A stretch of 64,000 bases of DNA, taken from the NCBI GenBank assembly GCA_020809705.1, contig CP085829.1:5146001-5210000 (forward strand), in the 5' to 3' direction. Below the pieces are notes generated by a model that worked only from the letters and a program-made list of their open reading frames with translations, was not told the DNA's origin and made no database searches. This DNA comes from Calonectria ilicicola. Lineage: Eukaryota; Ascomycota; Sordariomycetes; Hypocreales; Nectriaceae. The translations under genes were made by a program, and so were the position numbers. Positions 44,930-57,307 of this stretch are shown here, in pieces (position 1 is the stretch's first letter; each line of letters opens with the position of its first letter).

Positions 44930-45884
44930 ATGTCAGACTACGAAGATTCCGTGGACAACGAGCCTCCTACCATTGACCCTTATGAGGTCCTCGAGCTCGA
45001 GAAGACTGCGACTGCAGACCAAGTCAAGTCGGCCTATCGCAAAGCGGCGCTCAGGAACCATCCAGGTTTGTCTAATGTCAAGCTTTTATGCTCGAAGATT
45101 TTTCTAATGGATGTCCCGAATAGACAAGGTCCCTGAGGATCAAAAGGAAAAAGCCCACGAGAAATTCCAAGAGATTGCGTTCGCATATGCTGTTCTTTCC
45201 GATCCTGCCCGACGAAAGCGATATGACACGACTGGTTCGACCGCCGAGTCGATTGTCGATTCCGACGGGTTTAACTGGAGCGACTATTATCGCGAGCAGT
45301 TCAAGGACTCCATTTCTGCAGATGCGATCCAGAAATTTGCCGAGAAATACAAGAGATCCGATGAGGAGAAGGACGACCTTCTGATTGCTTACGAGCAATG
45401 CGAAGGAAACATGGATTTGGTATACGAACATGTGATGCTGAGTGACGTATTGGAGGATGACGAGCGCTTTCGGAAAATCATCGACGAGGCGATTGAGAGT
45501 AATGATGTTCCCCGCTTCCCAGCATACGCCCGCGAATCTAAACAGCGGCGGGCGGCACGAGTCAAGAAAGCCAAGGCCGAAGCTGCAGAGGCTGAGGATT
45601 ACGCAAAAGAACTTGGAGTACACGACAAGCTGTTCGGCGATAAGAAGGGCAAGAAGAAGGGCAAGGGCAAGGGAAGCTCCGAGGACGATTTGGCAGCTCT
45701 CATCCAAAAGCGACAGCAGGACCGTTCTTCGGAAAACTTTCTGGATAAATTGGCAGAAAAATATGGTGCTAAAGAACCGAAGCCCAAGAAAGGAAAGAAG
45801 AGACAAGTGGAGGAAGAGCCTTCGGAAGAAGCGTTCCAAGCTGCAGCTTCGCGTTTGAGAAGCTCTAAGAGATCGAAGCGATGA
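44930..45884 (+). CDS. J-domain protein, DNAJC9-like histone chaperone
   Basis: Two exons (44930-45065 and 45124-45884) encode 298 residues. The J domain spans about residues 16-80, with the HPD motif split by the intron (AALRNHP|DKVPEDQ) and FAYAVLSDPARRKRYD after it. The remainder aligns in order with DNAJC9: WSDYYREQFK, ISADAIQKFAEKYKRSDEEK, then VPRFPAYARESKQRRAARVK, and a basic Lys-rich tail. DNAJC9 binds histones H3-H4 and recruits Hsp70 to fold them, so a nuclear chaperone role is inferred. The C-terminus RSSKRSKR looks like a nuclear signal. Confidence 0.92.
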
Positions 45885-46369
45885 ATCGCATCTTCAACAT
45901 GGAAGGGAGAGGCGCTGTAATCAGAACGCTTTGGGTGGAGTTATATGGGAGCTTGGAGTCTGGATCTGGATCATGGCCGTAACTAAGGGAATTAAAGCTT
46001 ACTATATAGGAGGCTCATTGGTTAATAAATTTTATTGGAATTTGATCAAATCGTTATCATGAATATTTTCGGTGATACTCTTCACGTCTTGATGACACAA
46101 CTTCGTTTCGATATATGGCGTAACTAATGGCTTAACTAACGGCCTGCAGTGGACATGGGACGGCAAGGATAGCCTGGGATTGCGGGGTGTGATGGCGGGG
46201 GGCCTCAGCGCCTTTGGTAACAAGTTTCGCCAGGTCCGCAGCGTGCACATGGAACCTACACCTACCTGCCACGACAAGTCTGCATGTCCGTAACGACGGC
46301 ATCTCAACACAGAAGCGTAGTCTATCATGGTCATTTGACCGAACAGGGTGTGTGTGCAATGAAGATGCC
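45885..46369. other. Spacer between J protein and Stn1 genes
   Basis: This 485-base region lies between two + strand genes. It holds the J-protein 3' flank and Stn1 promoter. A three-codon upstream frame is listed separately. Confidence 0.5.
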
Positions 46370-46373
46370 ATGA
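46365..46373 (+). promoter_or_regulatory. Minimal upstream ORF overlapping the Stn1 start
   Basis: The sequence ATGCCATGA is a two-residue frame (Met-Pro-stop) whose TGA overlaps the Stn1 ATG as ATGA. If the leader begins upstream of it, it could lower translation or act by reinitiation. Seen in sequence; the effect is inferred. Confidence 0.45.
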
Positions 46374-47236
46374 CAGACCTGGCCGAGCCCCCCATATACC
46401 CTCGGTATTGTTTTCACCTCGCGCCAACCGTGAACACCTGGTGCTTTCTTCATGTCGCCGATGTTCACGACTTGGATCAACACGAGGGCTTTGAAGGTGA
46501 CTTGATGGGAGTATAATTGCAAGGGGCCTCGGCTAACTATAATGAAGGGGAAAACTTTTTCTTCTACAAAAATTTGCCGATCAAATGGGTTCGGGTTGTT
46601 GGGGTAGTCGTCGCGGTTGACGAATTCTATGGCCGACGCGTTTACACCGTGGACGATAGCTCGGGCGCATGCATTGAATGCATCGTCCCGACCCCCACCG
46701 CCAAAGATGCAATCGTAAAAGAGGAGGATGCAGGAGTTTCCCATAACCCACAGGCTACTAACGGCAGCCGAGGACTTGATAGCGCGATGGATCTTCGAGT
46801 CGGTAATGTTATTGACGTCAAAGGAGGAATATCCGTTTACAGAGACGAGAAGCAAATCAACGTTGAAAAGGTGACCACGTTGCGATGCACCGCCCAGGAG
46901 GTGGCTCTCTGGGGCAAGAGGACTAAGTTCAAAGCGGAAATTTTGGACAAGCCATGGGTGCTACGGGATCGAGATGTTCGCAGATGCCGTCGGGAGGCTG
47001 AGCATAGCGAAGAAAAGGCTGAGAGGAAGCGAAGGTGGCTCAAAGCTATGATTGAGGGGCGGAACTCGAAAGAGTCGGTCAAGCAGGAGCGGTTGCAACC
47101 AGAACAGAAAATTGGCCGCAACAGCGGCAATAGCAGCGTCGGCAAGGGACCAGCGAGGAACACCAAGACGAGTCTCGATCTCCGACAGATTCTTCAGAAT
47201 GGCGGGGAGGGCAAATATGGCGCTTTGGGTTTGTGA
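46370..47236 (+). CDS. STN1: Telomere-capping CST subunit Stn1 (OB-fold)
   Basis: Two exons (46370-46496 and 46548-47236, intron of 51 bases) encode 271 residues. The N-terminus YPRYCFHLAPTVNTWCFLHV and, after the intron, FFYKNLPIKWVRVVGVVVAV then FYGRRVYTVDDSSGACIEC are the conserved OB-fold of fungal Stn1. Stn1 with Ten1 (and Cdc13/CTC1-like partners) binds single-stranded telomeric DNA and controls fill-in synthesis. The C-terminal third is basic and coiled; the winged-helix repeats of budding-yeast Stn1 are absent, as in other filamentous fungi. The protein is short, consistent with the N-terminal-domain-only form. The next gene is 1.5 kb away. Confidence 0.88.
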
Positions 47237-48732
47237 GTTTGAGCTAGCGACCTGACGCTTGTGGGTGGGATGGCCTGGACCAAGTCTAGACTTTTTATTT
47301 TTGAAAAAGGCGATTGTTCAAACCATGGATTGTGCCATGTTCTGGAATGCGATTCCCATGGAGCTCAAGAGATTTTGCGTCATGGATCCTCATGATGTGG
47401 AAAGACAGGGAAGTGGGCTCGGATGCACTCTCCCGCATTCCTAATCTTGGTGTGTAGGATGAGACTTGACCAACGCAAGGTGATCACATGAAAGTGATTG
47501 TTTCGTGTCGGTTGAGAGACAAGCAGAGACATGGATACTGATGGATAACACATGACTGTGAGAGGTATTTCCGTGACCTCAGGTGCTGAGTTTCTCGCAT
47601 GAATACATAATTCAATAGGATGAAAAAAAAGGAAAAAGAGTGGGATGTCATATCAGGTTAGAGGACATGAGGTATCGGACCCCTCTAAAAAAAAAAACAA
47701 TACCAGATCGATAGCTGCATGAAATAAATAAACAAGCGAGGGAAATAAAATTCTGCACCAGCATCGACAACTCAACGCCTTGTGAAACGGCGAGTCTTAA
47801 ATTGGCAATGGGTATCTCGGCATGCGTGATTCCAAGCACCAATTCGCCAACCTGCCAATGCAATTTGCAATGGCCACTCGGGATGGACGTGGCGGACCCG
47901 GTATTTTGGACAGCGCTATAGCTCTGGACGCACCAATAGTTCGGAAGCTAACATGGACAGCTAGGCCACCAACGTCCACTTCTTGCCCCTGAAGGCCCCC
48001 AGGGCTGAATGGCTGATGCCCTTTCCGTCCTGGCGCCAGGGCATAAACTCTGCCCTGACATGAGTTAGTGCAGCTAGACCTATCAGCACCTGTACATGAG
48101 ACGCCATGTTGGAATGTGGAAAGTGATCGGGATGCAGGCGAACGCCTCATCTGTTGGCTGTTTTTGGGCAAGACACGATGATCGCGCGCCACGGGGACTG
48201 CCCAAGCTCAGCCCACGCACTCTGCCACTCTTAGAAATCCGGCCTCCACACTATCATTCTCGCCAAGATCGCTGGCTTGTCCATCAGAAGAGACCTGGGC
48301 CATCAAGTTGCCCGCAGAGCACCGCCAATCCTCGCCCTACGGTATTCACTTCTGTCAGTGCCATCCCGGTCGTGCATCGCGGTGGGACCGGGGTGTATGG
48401 TGGAGTTCATTGCTTTTGGGTCTTGGCCGTGAGTCTCGATCTTGAACTAGACCCAGTAAGGACTTGTATGTGTTGCTCCCGCGCGCCGAGACACATACAA
48501 TTTTCCCCCCCGACTGCTCTAGCGGCCTTCAGCTCGTGGGCCTGCGGCTAGTCGAACGGCTATGGATGCCACTTCGGCCTAGAGTAAGACCCCTGGACGC
48601 CCAAACTATTTCAATGATGGACCCCCCTATTCCAGACAAGATCTTCTCCAAGAGAGTCCTCGTCAGTCTCGTCGAGGTTCAGCTTCTCCTTGCACATCTT
48701 GCTGTGGGGAATCTCGAATTGATACTGCCACC
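47237..48732. other. Upstream region of the GH81 gene, no gene seen
   Basis: This 1.5 kb spacer holds the Stn1 3' flank and GH81 promoter. The 151-residue frame at 48096-48551 and the 131-residue minus-strand frame at 47797-48192 overlap in mixed-composition DNA and resemble nothing I know. Confidence 0.45.
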
Positions 48733-51657
48733 ATGAAGTCCACCGTGCTCCCAATCTGGCTCTTATGCCTGACCCAGGCCCAGGGTCTGACTATCCCTGA
48801 AGCTGCAGAGGCTGTTCTGCCTAATGTTGGCCATGGCCATGCACACGCTAGGCGCCATGTACACGCCGAACATAAGCGTGGAGAAGCTGAGCAGGGCGAC
48901 TATCTGACGACATATGCCACGGACGACATTATTCCCGTCACCGAGACCCTCAAGGCTACCACCACCACCAATCCATCAGCAGTTGTTGTGGTTCCTCCTA
49001 AGCTGTCTGATGTCGAGCCTCAAACCACTGGATTCATTATCACCGACGTTGACGCCTCTGGCGAAGAGACACAGGGTCCTCTCTTAACCAAGCATATCCC
49101 GAAGCCGACCTCATTGCTCGGGTCCGGGCCTGAGACGACCACTTCTTCTACTTCGTCCTCCAAGAAGGCACAGGAAACCAAGTCCCTGGTTAAAATGGAT
49201 GTTGATGATGCCAAAGAGTTGTTTGTTAGACAAGACGCCAACATCTTCGCCAGTCCAATTTCCACTTCCGCCCCTCCTTCAATGTTTCCTACGAGAAACG
49301 ACCATCCTGTTCCTCAGGTCAACCTTACCAAGACTGGACCTGTTGGCACCAACAAATTTTACGACAACTTTTTCCTGGGCCAGCAGACTAGCCCAACCTA
49401 CACCTATCCCTATTCAGTGTTCTGGGGTGCTGGGCTCGGAGCTACTGCTAGCTGGGGTCTCGCCATTTCTCACATTGAGGCTAGTCAGCGAACATATGGC
49501 CCTGTGCGGTTCAACAACGCCGTGAGCTGGTACAACAACCCTCTTGGAATTCAGTCTATGGTCATCTCTGCAAAGGAGCTGGGTAAGAGCACTGTTCTTG
49601 ATATGGATTCTCTTACTGCTTTCTCTGGTCGTGTCAACTTGAGGAAGGACAAGAGCTCTTCGCCCGCTATCCAATTTCCTCTGGTTCAAGGCATGCCTTA
49701 TATTACTGCCCAGTTCAACGGCGCTACTCCCATGATCCAGACCGGCGTCTACTTCAAGAGCATGACCAAGACCACCACTCAGATCAAGACTGGTGTCACC
49801 AAGTACACGTTTGTGCTCCAAGATGGCACTACTTGGCGCCTGTATGCCTACTATACAAAGGGCTCTGCATTGAGTCTTACTCTCACCAACAACGGCTTGG
49901 CTCAGTCATCCCAGCCATTCTACGGTATCATTCAGGTTACCAAGGACCCCAAGACGACTGGCTCCGAGGCCCTCCTTGACAATGGTGCTGCTATTTACCC
50001 TACCACTGTCCAGCTTTCCGGCACCGCCGCTGGAACGCAAGGAACTTACAGCTTCAAGTTTGTCCGTGCTGGTCACACGACCGGAAACATCTACATGTAT
50101 GCGCTCCCTCACCACGTCTCGTCGTTCGACTCCGATACCACGAGCCGCACCAAGACACTTCAGCTACAAACCCGCACCAAGGGACTTGCTACCCTTGTTT
50201 TGGGATCTCTTTGGACCATGGTCGAGCCCACCATGCCCACTAACATGGGTCTGGACCCTTGGTCTACTAGCAAGGGAGGTATCAAGACGCTTTCTACTCA
50301 GGCCAAGGCTGCTATCAAGGCCGTTGCTCAAGTTGAGATTTCTCAAGACATGAATGCGCAAACCAATCTTACGTCCATGTACTTCAGTGGCAAGGTAGGA
50401 CTGTGTTCACCTGGTGTTGATAGAGCAGACAGCTAACAAATTGCAGGCCCTGGCTAAGTTCGGTCAAATTGTTTACGTTCTGCAGGACATTCTCGGCGAG
50501 AAGACCCTGGCCCAGCTTGGACTTGCTAAGCTCAAGACTGCTTTCTCCATCTTCGTCAACAATAAGCAACAGTACCCCTTGGTCTATGATGGTATGCTGT
50601 TCTCAACCCAGGCATGATTATTGATTATGTTTACTAACTTTGATAGCTGTCTGGGGTGGCATCGTCTCGAGCGCTTCTTACGGTGCTGATTCTGGCCTCG
50701 ACTTTGGCAACACCTACTACAACGATCATCATTTCCACTATGGTTACCACATTCTGGCAGCTGCTTATATTGCTTATTACGACAAGACCTGGCTTGCCGC
50801 CAACCAGGCCTGGGTGAACTCTCTGATTCGAGACTACTCCAACCCTAGCACTTCCGACCCGTACTTTCCCCAGTTCCGAAGCTTCGATTGGTACCATGGC
50901 CACAGCTGGGCTCATGGATTGTTCGATTCTTGGGATGGCAAGGTAGGCTTTCTGCAGGGTAGTACCGGATATGTGAACATATGTACTAACTTGTTGACAG
51001 GACCAGGAGTCAAGCTCCGAGGATGCCATGTCCGCCTATGCCATCAAGATCTGGGGCCAGGTTGTTAAAGATCAGAACATGATTGCTCGGTAAGTTTGCA
51101 TGCATAACGCTTTAAGTTGAATAGTAAATTTCTGACATCAATGTTCTAGGGGTAACCTGCAACTGGCCATCCAGGCACGCAGCTTTAAGCAGTACTATCT
51201 TTACACCACCGACAACACAGCTCAGCCAAGCAACTTCATTGGTAACAAGGTTGCCGGTATTCTTTTCGAGAACAAGATTGATCACACAACCTACTTTTCT
51301 ACTGATATTGAAGCCATCCAAGGCATCCACATGCTTCCTATCCTTGCGCCGTCCGCGTATACCAGGTCGAACACCTTTGTTACCCAGGAGTGGAACACCT
51401 TTTTCGCCAACGGTCAAATCGACCAGATCAGCAATGCCTGGAAGAGCGTAATCTACGCCAACTACGCCCAGGTCAACCCTAAACTGGCTTGGAGCTACTT
51501 CAACTCGTCGTCATTTAACACGGATTACATTGATGGCGGAGCTTCGCAGACGTGGTACATGACGTACGCCGCAGGTGAGCCGCAGCATCCCCTTCCAAGA
51601 CAATTGGTTTGAGATGAAATGTGCTGACTATATTATCCAGCTCTTGGCGGTATCTAA
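48733..51657 (+). CDS. Secreted endo-1,3-beta-glucanase, GH81 family (Eng1-like)
   Basis: Six exons (48733-50394, 50447-50591, 50647-50942, 51001-51089, 51150-51574, 51641-51657) encode about 877 residues. The N-terminus [18 protein letters not shown] is a signal peptide. A Ser/Thr-rich stretch (to about residue 170) precedes the GH81 domain, which opens near [20 protein letters not shown]. The catalytic region reads [15 protein letters not shown] ([20 protein letters not shown]), [12 protein letters not shown] and [19 protein letters not shown], with the conserved acidic residues. Family enzymes cut beta-1,3-glucan in the cell wall, in cell separation, spore release or attack on other fungi. 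The last exon has 17 bases and gives LGGI-stop. No GPI signal is seen. Confidence 0.94.
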
Positions 51658-54600
51658 GCCAAACCGACGAACTCGTGGCGGAGCAAGGCAGCTGAAAATT
51701 GGATTGAGGCTTTGTGCAATTCCAATTCCCATTGGGGCAAGTGAACAGAACAAACAAAGGCGGCTAGCGCAATTGCATCCTTTAACCGGATCCTTGGCAT
51801 TTGCATAGTAAGCGGCGTTCTGTCAGAATTAATGAGAAGAGAAGGGAGTGAGATGGAGGATTAGACGGATCATGCATGGGTGCGACCCTACATACTTGAT
51901 TTATTTTGTGCACGAGGAGTGGCGGTAATTTTTTTTTATTGCTGGAGCGGAAGAGTGCCAACTCCTCACGGGCGTTTTGATAGGGGGACTAGATATCACT
52001 GACCGACCTTACATTCAATCTCACCTACCTGTGGTGTGTTTCCTAGATCATACATGTACACTATCTACGCCAGCCACTGCACTGGCTACCATGCCTAGTT
52101 TTCTTATCTTAGTCGATTAATTAACATTGCTCGAGTTTGAGGCAAAGATTTGTCATTGGAGGCGAAGCCCGGGCATGTCAAGATGAATTCGCAACCAGAC
52201 CTTCCCGAGTGGGCAAGTGACGGTGTGAAATGACAATTCTCGTGGAGATTGCGCGGCGACCCGCGTCTTGGCGTTGGCAGGCAGTGCTGGATGGCAATAA
52301 TTGACACTTTACAAGTGCCAAAATTTGTGTGGGACAGAATTATCCGAGGTAAAAGATGGGTGTTGGGAGTCGATGACATAAACAAGCCAAATCACACTCG
52401 TAATCACAAACAAGAATCACAAGAACAAACAAGGACAAGCTGGTTGGGATGCGAGCGCGGCGGGGGTGTGGGCCAACCACAAAGGCAGGGTGACATGAGG
52501 CATTGCGATGACCATGACAGTTGAAAGATCGGCGCCAGGGTCTGTGGTCTACGGCGATTGCCAAGGCAGGGCACACAGTGAGGCACAAGGGCGTTTTGGA
52601 GGCAGTGCCCCTGGAACCAAGCCCAACTCGGATTGGCTGAGCCTGCCAAGGCTGAGGTGCGTTGATTGGTGGAGCGGGAATGAGATTTGGGAGAGCGTTA
52701 CCGGATTACGCGGACACGTATCGTACTCTGTCGGCGAATTGAGTGAGTGATCTGCGAGATATTGATTGCATATGCAGGTAGGGGGGGGAGGAAACGATTT
52801 GATGACGGGGCAACTGGAGAGCTTTGGTGTGTGCTTGGCCAAAGTTTACTCCGAACCCAATGGGATGGGCCGGTAATTAGTTTGTCCGTATTGGGAGCTT
52901 TGATGCGAGAAGTCAAACGGATGCTGCGGTGAACGCTCGGCCATGGCCATGTCATCATCCCTGACGGACTGATACTGATGCGACGTGATTGCCCCGGGCC
53001 AGACGGCGTTTCGCATTGCGACGCAGGTGCGTGGTAAGACTGCGCGCGCAAAAGCGGTGCTGTCGCCGGAGTTTGGCGACGCGGCACAGCACAGCACAGC
53101 ACAGCACAGCACAGCACAGCACAGCACAGCGCAGCGCAGCGCAGCGCAGCGCAGCGCAGCAGCACGACGAGACAGCGATGAGGCAATCGGGGAGGGGGCG
53201 CTAAGCGAGAGGCACATCTTCGTCGTCCTCCGCCTTTCGTCTTCCGCCTTTCGCCTTTCGCCTTGTCGCAGGCGGGTTGACCGGAGAGGCTGATGAAAGC
53301 TCGCATGACGGTGGACCTTGCAACTCGTTTTGTGGTGATCGATCGGGAGAGACGGGAGTGATGACGAGATTGTGGGTACACAAGAGGAAAAAAAAGGGTG
53401 GGCTGCTGCAGCCGCCCGCGAAACAGTTTGAATATCCGGATTTCGATGAAACAAGCTTTTGGAAGCCGCTGCGGCCAAGGAAAGATTGTCAGAAAAGATG
53501 TATGATTGCATGGCAGGCCAGGGGCGGCAGCACGCCAGACAAAATCATGGACGTCAAAATTGAAGCAGAAACAAAGCCGCCCGAGAGTGGTGCTCCCTAC
53601 CTAGCCGCGAAGCTTGTTAGAGCTTATTCACAGCTAAGCCACCGCCCTGTCTTTCTTGGTTGTCTTGGCCAAGGAGACCCAGCCCCTGTCACCAATTGGC
53701 GCGCACCTGGCTCTCACTGGGATACGCTGACTGGTTGGCCGGGCTCGCGTATAGCTTAAACCAGATCAGCGGTACACGGAGGCCTTTGACTGCGGCCATG
53801 GTCTCGTCTTGCCTTTTTTTTGCGGGGTGGTGCAAGTCTGCTGACGGGAGCTGAACTGCTCTACGTTCTAGACGCAAGCGATCCCTGACCAGCGCAGCAC
53901 AGCTCAGCGCAGTGTAGGCCGGAGGCGTTTTCTTGGGAGGGAGCGCGGGAAAAATAGTACCCGGGCTTCCTTTTTCCGGAGGGGATGAACTAGAGGCCCC
54001 GGGCTGCGCAGAAGGCGACGTCAGTCAGTGGGCATCATCAGCTGGTTCGCCCAGGGCTCTGCACTGTAAGTGATACCCGGCGGTTCCCTCAGTGGGCCGC
54101 AGAGCGGGTTGCTGTGCAGCCGGGTGCAGCGCTGCGCAGCTTTGTCGCATAATCCTTGCATTGCATGCGCGCGCAGAAGTCCTCTCCTGGCGCAGCGCCC
54201 TCAAGTTAGTCTTTTGCACTGTCGGAGCGTCGGACCTCCCAGTCGACCGACTTTTCGCAGCCTCTAGTTGGCTGGTTTTTAGGTAAAGCTTGTCTTGGCT
54301 TCGCAGCTCGCGTGCTAGGCCCACGTTCCAGCTCCACACCAGTGACATACACTACATACCGTGTGGAGGCCTCCCAAGCCAGACCTCTCCCTCCCAGACA
54401 TCACTCCTCTCTCCTTTCAACCTGACGATTGGACATTGATTCCATCCAAGGGCTGTGCATCAATCCACGAACCCAGCCACCAACCACGACGTCTTCTCGA
54501 ACCACGCTCCTTCGGTTTATCTGCACTTTCTATTTCTCGCGCTCCTTTGCTGCCCCCAATTAGCCCCGTCCCTCCCCTCATCCTCCAGGCGAGAGAATCA

Positions 54601-55600
54601 CAGGAAGGCTCTTGTCTGCATTTTCACCAACCAGACCCCGTCTATTCCCCCCTCCCCCAAAAAAGTCACGTATCCGAACCCGACGAGATCGTCATCCTCG
54701 TCGTTAGGCCTAAACCGCAGCATCGCTGTTCAAGTAGCAGCCTCCGCACCCCACGCTTGGCAACCCCGTGATTGAGGCGAAGGAAGCTCACCGAATTGTC
54801 CTTTCTCATCAACCATGGTCTGTAAGTAGATACTAAGCTTTTCTGCTCCCCTCTTGGCATCTTCTAGGCTCCAGATTGCCCCCAACCTGTCCCACCTCTT
54901 CCATCACAAGTCGAGATTAGCTTCATCGACCACGCCACACTTCCCAAAAGTCTGCCTCCCGGGGCCTTCCCTTTGGGTACCACCCGACGCAGCCTTTCTC
55001 AAACCCCTCCCAAGACATTTTACATTGGGTCGGGGTCTGGTATACACCCACACGGCTCCGGGAGAAGCGCGTGAGTAATCTAGAGAGAACGAGAACGGGC
55101 CAAGCCCGCTAGCCAAGCTTCTCTTTGGTGCACAGCACGCCCAGTCTACCTTCGCCATCCTTACTCTCTCTCTGCTAGCCCTGTCCGCTGCTTGCTATCT
55201 TGTCTTGTTCTCCTCTCCCCTGCCCGTTCCCGCTCCATTCCTCTCTTCTATCATACACATACATATTCGTTCATCGTTCGCCTTCCGCCCCCAAGTTGGA
55301 ACACCCCCAGCATTCCCGAAACACTGTCCCTGCCGAGCGCGGACATTAGATCGACGAACACTGGAACAAGAAACACACTTCTACTTGGGCTCGCCCCCTC
55401 GCTCCATTAAAGCCCAGCCCAGCTCGCCTTGATTCGTTTATTCGCTCCCGCACCGACCCTTGTCTTTGACACATCGCACTGCTCAGACTCACCTGGCTTC
55501 CTCACGCGCTCCATCATTTAACCAGAAGCTGACCATGCCGGCAACTTGATTTGCTCTACCAACAGCTCTTCCATCTTTTAATCACGAAATCAGACGCTCA
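51658..55600. other. Gene-poor stretch and long CT-rich leader of the Ca2+/H+ exchanger
   Basis: This 3.9 kb region has no recognisable gene. It holds a compound pentanucleotide repeat (53085-53162) that creates Cys/Ala- or Ala/Gln-rich false frames on both strands. From about 54350 to 55600 it is C/T-rich and is probably the promoter and leader of the exchanger gene. Short ATG frames in the leader, such as 55192-55410, could act as upstream ORFs, but none is clearly conserved-looking. Confidence 0.5.
53085..53162. repeat. Compound microsatellite (CACAG)n(CGCAG)n
   Basis: About nine CACAG units run into about six CGCAG units without a break. The change from A to G in every unit after the midpoint suggests expansion of a mutated unit. 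Similar GCAGC-type words occur near 53890-53915. Confidence 0.9.
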
Positions 55601-57307
55601 ATGTCAGGAAAATCCAATCATATCCCGGACGAGTCCGCGCCGCTCCTCAACGGCGAGGCCTCGTCCCACCTGCGCGATACCATCGGCTACGTTCACCCCA
55701 ACGGTAACGGCAATGGCCACCACATTCATGTGCGCCGAGGCAGCGGCGCCCTAATGTTTCTTTTCGACTCAAAGAACACTCCAGGTCTAGAAAACGAAAA
55801 CCCCGTTCTTCGAAGTCTTGCCTACACCTGGCACATCACCAAGGTGACTTTGTTAAGCAGTATGTCTTGCGCGGCCCCCAATTTATGAGAATCGAGATCG
55901 CGTGGCAATCCTGCCCGATCAGATCAAGTGTTGAGTGGCCAATACTAACATTGCAATAATCTGTAGACTATGTAAACTTCCTTCTTATTATGGTGCCTAT
56001 TGGCATAATTGCTGGTAAAATGGGCTGGAACCCAACAATCGTCTTTACGCTCAACTTCTTCGCCATTATTCCGCTCGCCGCCGTTTTGTCATTTGCGACT
56101 GAGGAGATTTCGCTCAAGCTGGGTGAGACGATGGGTGGCCTGCTTAATGCCACCTTTGGAAATGCCGTTGAATTGATTGTATGCTCAAACCCTTGCTGGT
56201 TTCCCTCTTTAAAAAAAAAAGGGTGTTGTGGATGGTGGGCTAATCTTGCTCTTAGGTCTCGATTGTTGCGCTCATGGATGGTCAGATTGAGGTTGTCCAG
56301 GCCTCTATGCTCGGTTCTATTCTTTCTAACTTGCTCCTGGTTATGGGAATGTGCTTTCTCTTCGGCGGCCTTATCCACCGCGGCGAGTCTGGTCATGGCC
56401 GTGAGCAAAGCTTTGCTTCCGCTACCGCTCAGACGACTTGCTCCATGATGACACTCTCATCCGCCTCTCTCGTCCTTCCCGCTGCCGTACGTTTTTTTTT
56501 TTTTTTTTTTTTTTTTATCTCTTCAACATACTCGAAACATGGATTCAATGCTAACATGAACCCAGCTCTACGCCGTTTTGGACCAGAGCGATGCCGACGC
56601 CAGTGAGAAGAGCAAGAGTATCCTTACTCTTTCCCGAGGAACCGCCGTTATCCTTCTCCTACTTTACATTCTGTACTTGATCTTCCAGCTTCGCACCCAC
56701 AGCAACCTTTTCGATGCCGAGAACCAGAACGAGAACAACGAAAACGAACACGCCGAACCCGAGGAGCCTGTCATGGGTCCTGTCGCCGCCGGAGCCGTTC
56801 TTGTTGTCACCACTCTCCTTGTCGCCATCTGCGCCGAGTACCTTGTTGGAAGCATTGATTCGTTGGTCGAAAGCTCTGGAATTAGCAAGGCTTTTATCGG
56901 TCTTATCCTCATTCCCATTGTGGGCAACGCTGCTGAGCATGTGACGGCTGTGGTGGTTGCTGTTCGAGACAAGATGGACCTTGCCATGGGAGTTGCCATT
57001 GGCTCTAGCATCCAGATTGCTCTGCTTGTGACTCCTTTCCTCGTTATCGTTGGCTGGATCATTGGCAAGGATATGACTCTTCACTTTGAGACCTGTAAGT
57101 TGTTTGAATGCGCCTTGATGCGCCATTATACTGACATTATATGCAGTCCAAACTGTTGCCTTTGCTGTCTCCGTTCTCGTCGTCACCTACACTGTCCAGG
57201 ATGGCAAGTCGAACTACCTCGAGGGTGCCATGCTCCTCGGCCTCTATGTTATTATTGCTCTCGCATTTTACGCCACACCTGCTGGTGTTATGGATACAAC
57301 ATTCTAA
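55601..57307 (+). CDS. VCX1: Vacuolar Ca2+/H+ exchanger, CaCA/CAX family (VCX1-like)
   Basis: Five exons (55601-55859, 55967-56178, 56256-56486, 56566-57094, 57147-57307) encode about 463 residues. The two alpha repeats of the CaCA family are plain: [20 protein letters not shown] followed by [12 protein letters not shown], and [20 protein letters not shown] followed by [12 protein letters not shown]. About 11 hydrophobic segments are present, with an acidic loop ([14 protein letters not shown]) between the halves, as in yeast Vcx1. It should move Ca2+ into the vacuole in exchange for protons. The intron at 56487-56565 contains a run of 25 T. The start [20 protein letters not shown] holds a dileucine-like APLL sorting motif. 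Confidence 0.95.

Noticed and set aside
45078..45839. 253-residue minus-strand frame rich in Leu/Phe
   Set aside because: Antisense to the Lys/Glu-rich J-protein exon; hydrophobicity is the complement of Lys/Glu codons.
52698..53511. Cys/Ala-rich minus-strand frames of 221-227 residues
   Set aside because: Cys-Ala-Val-Leu runs come directly from the pentanucleotide repeat; flanks have no similarity to known proteins.
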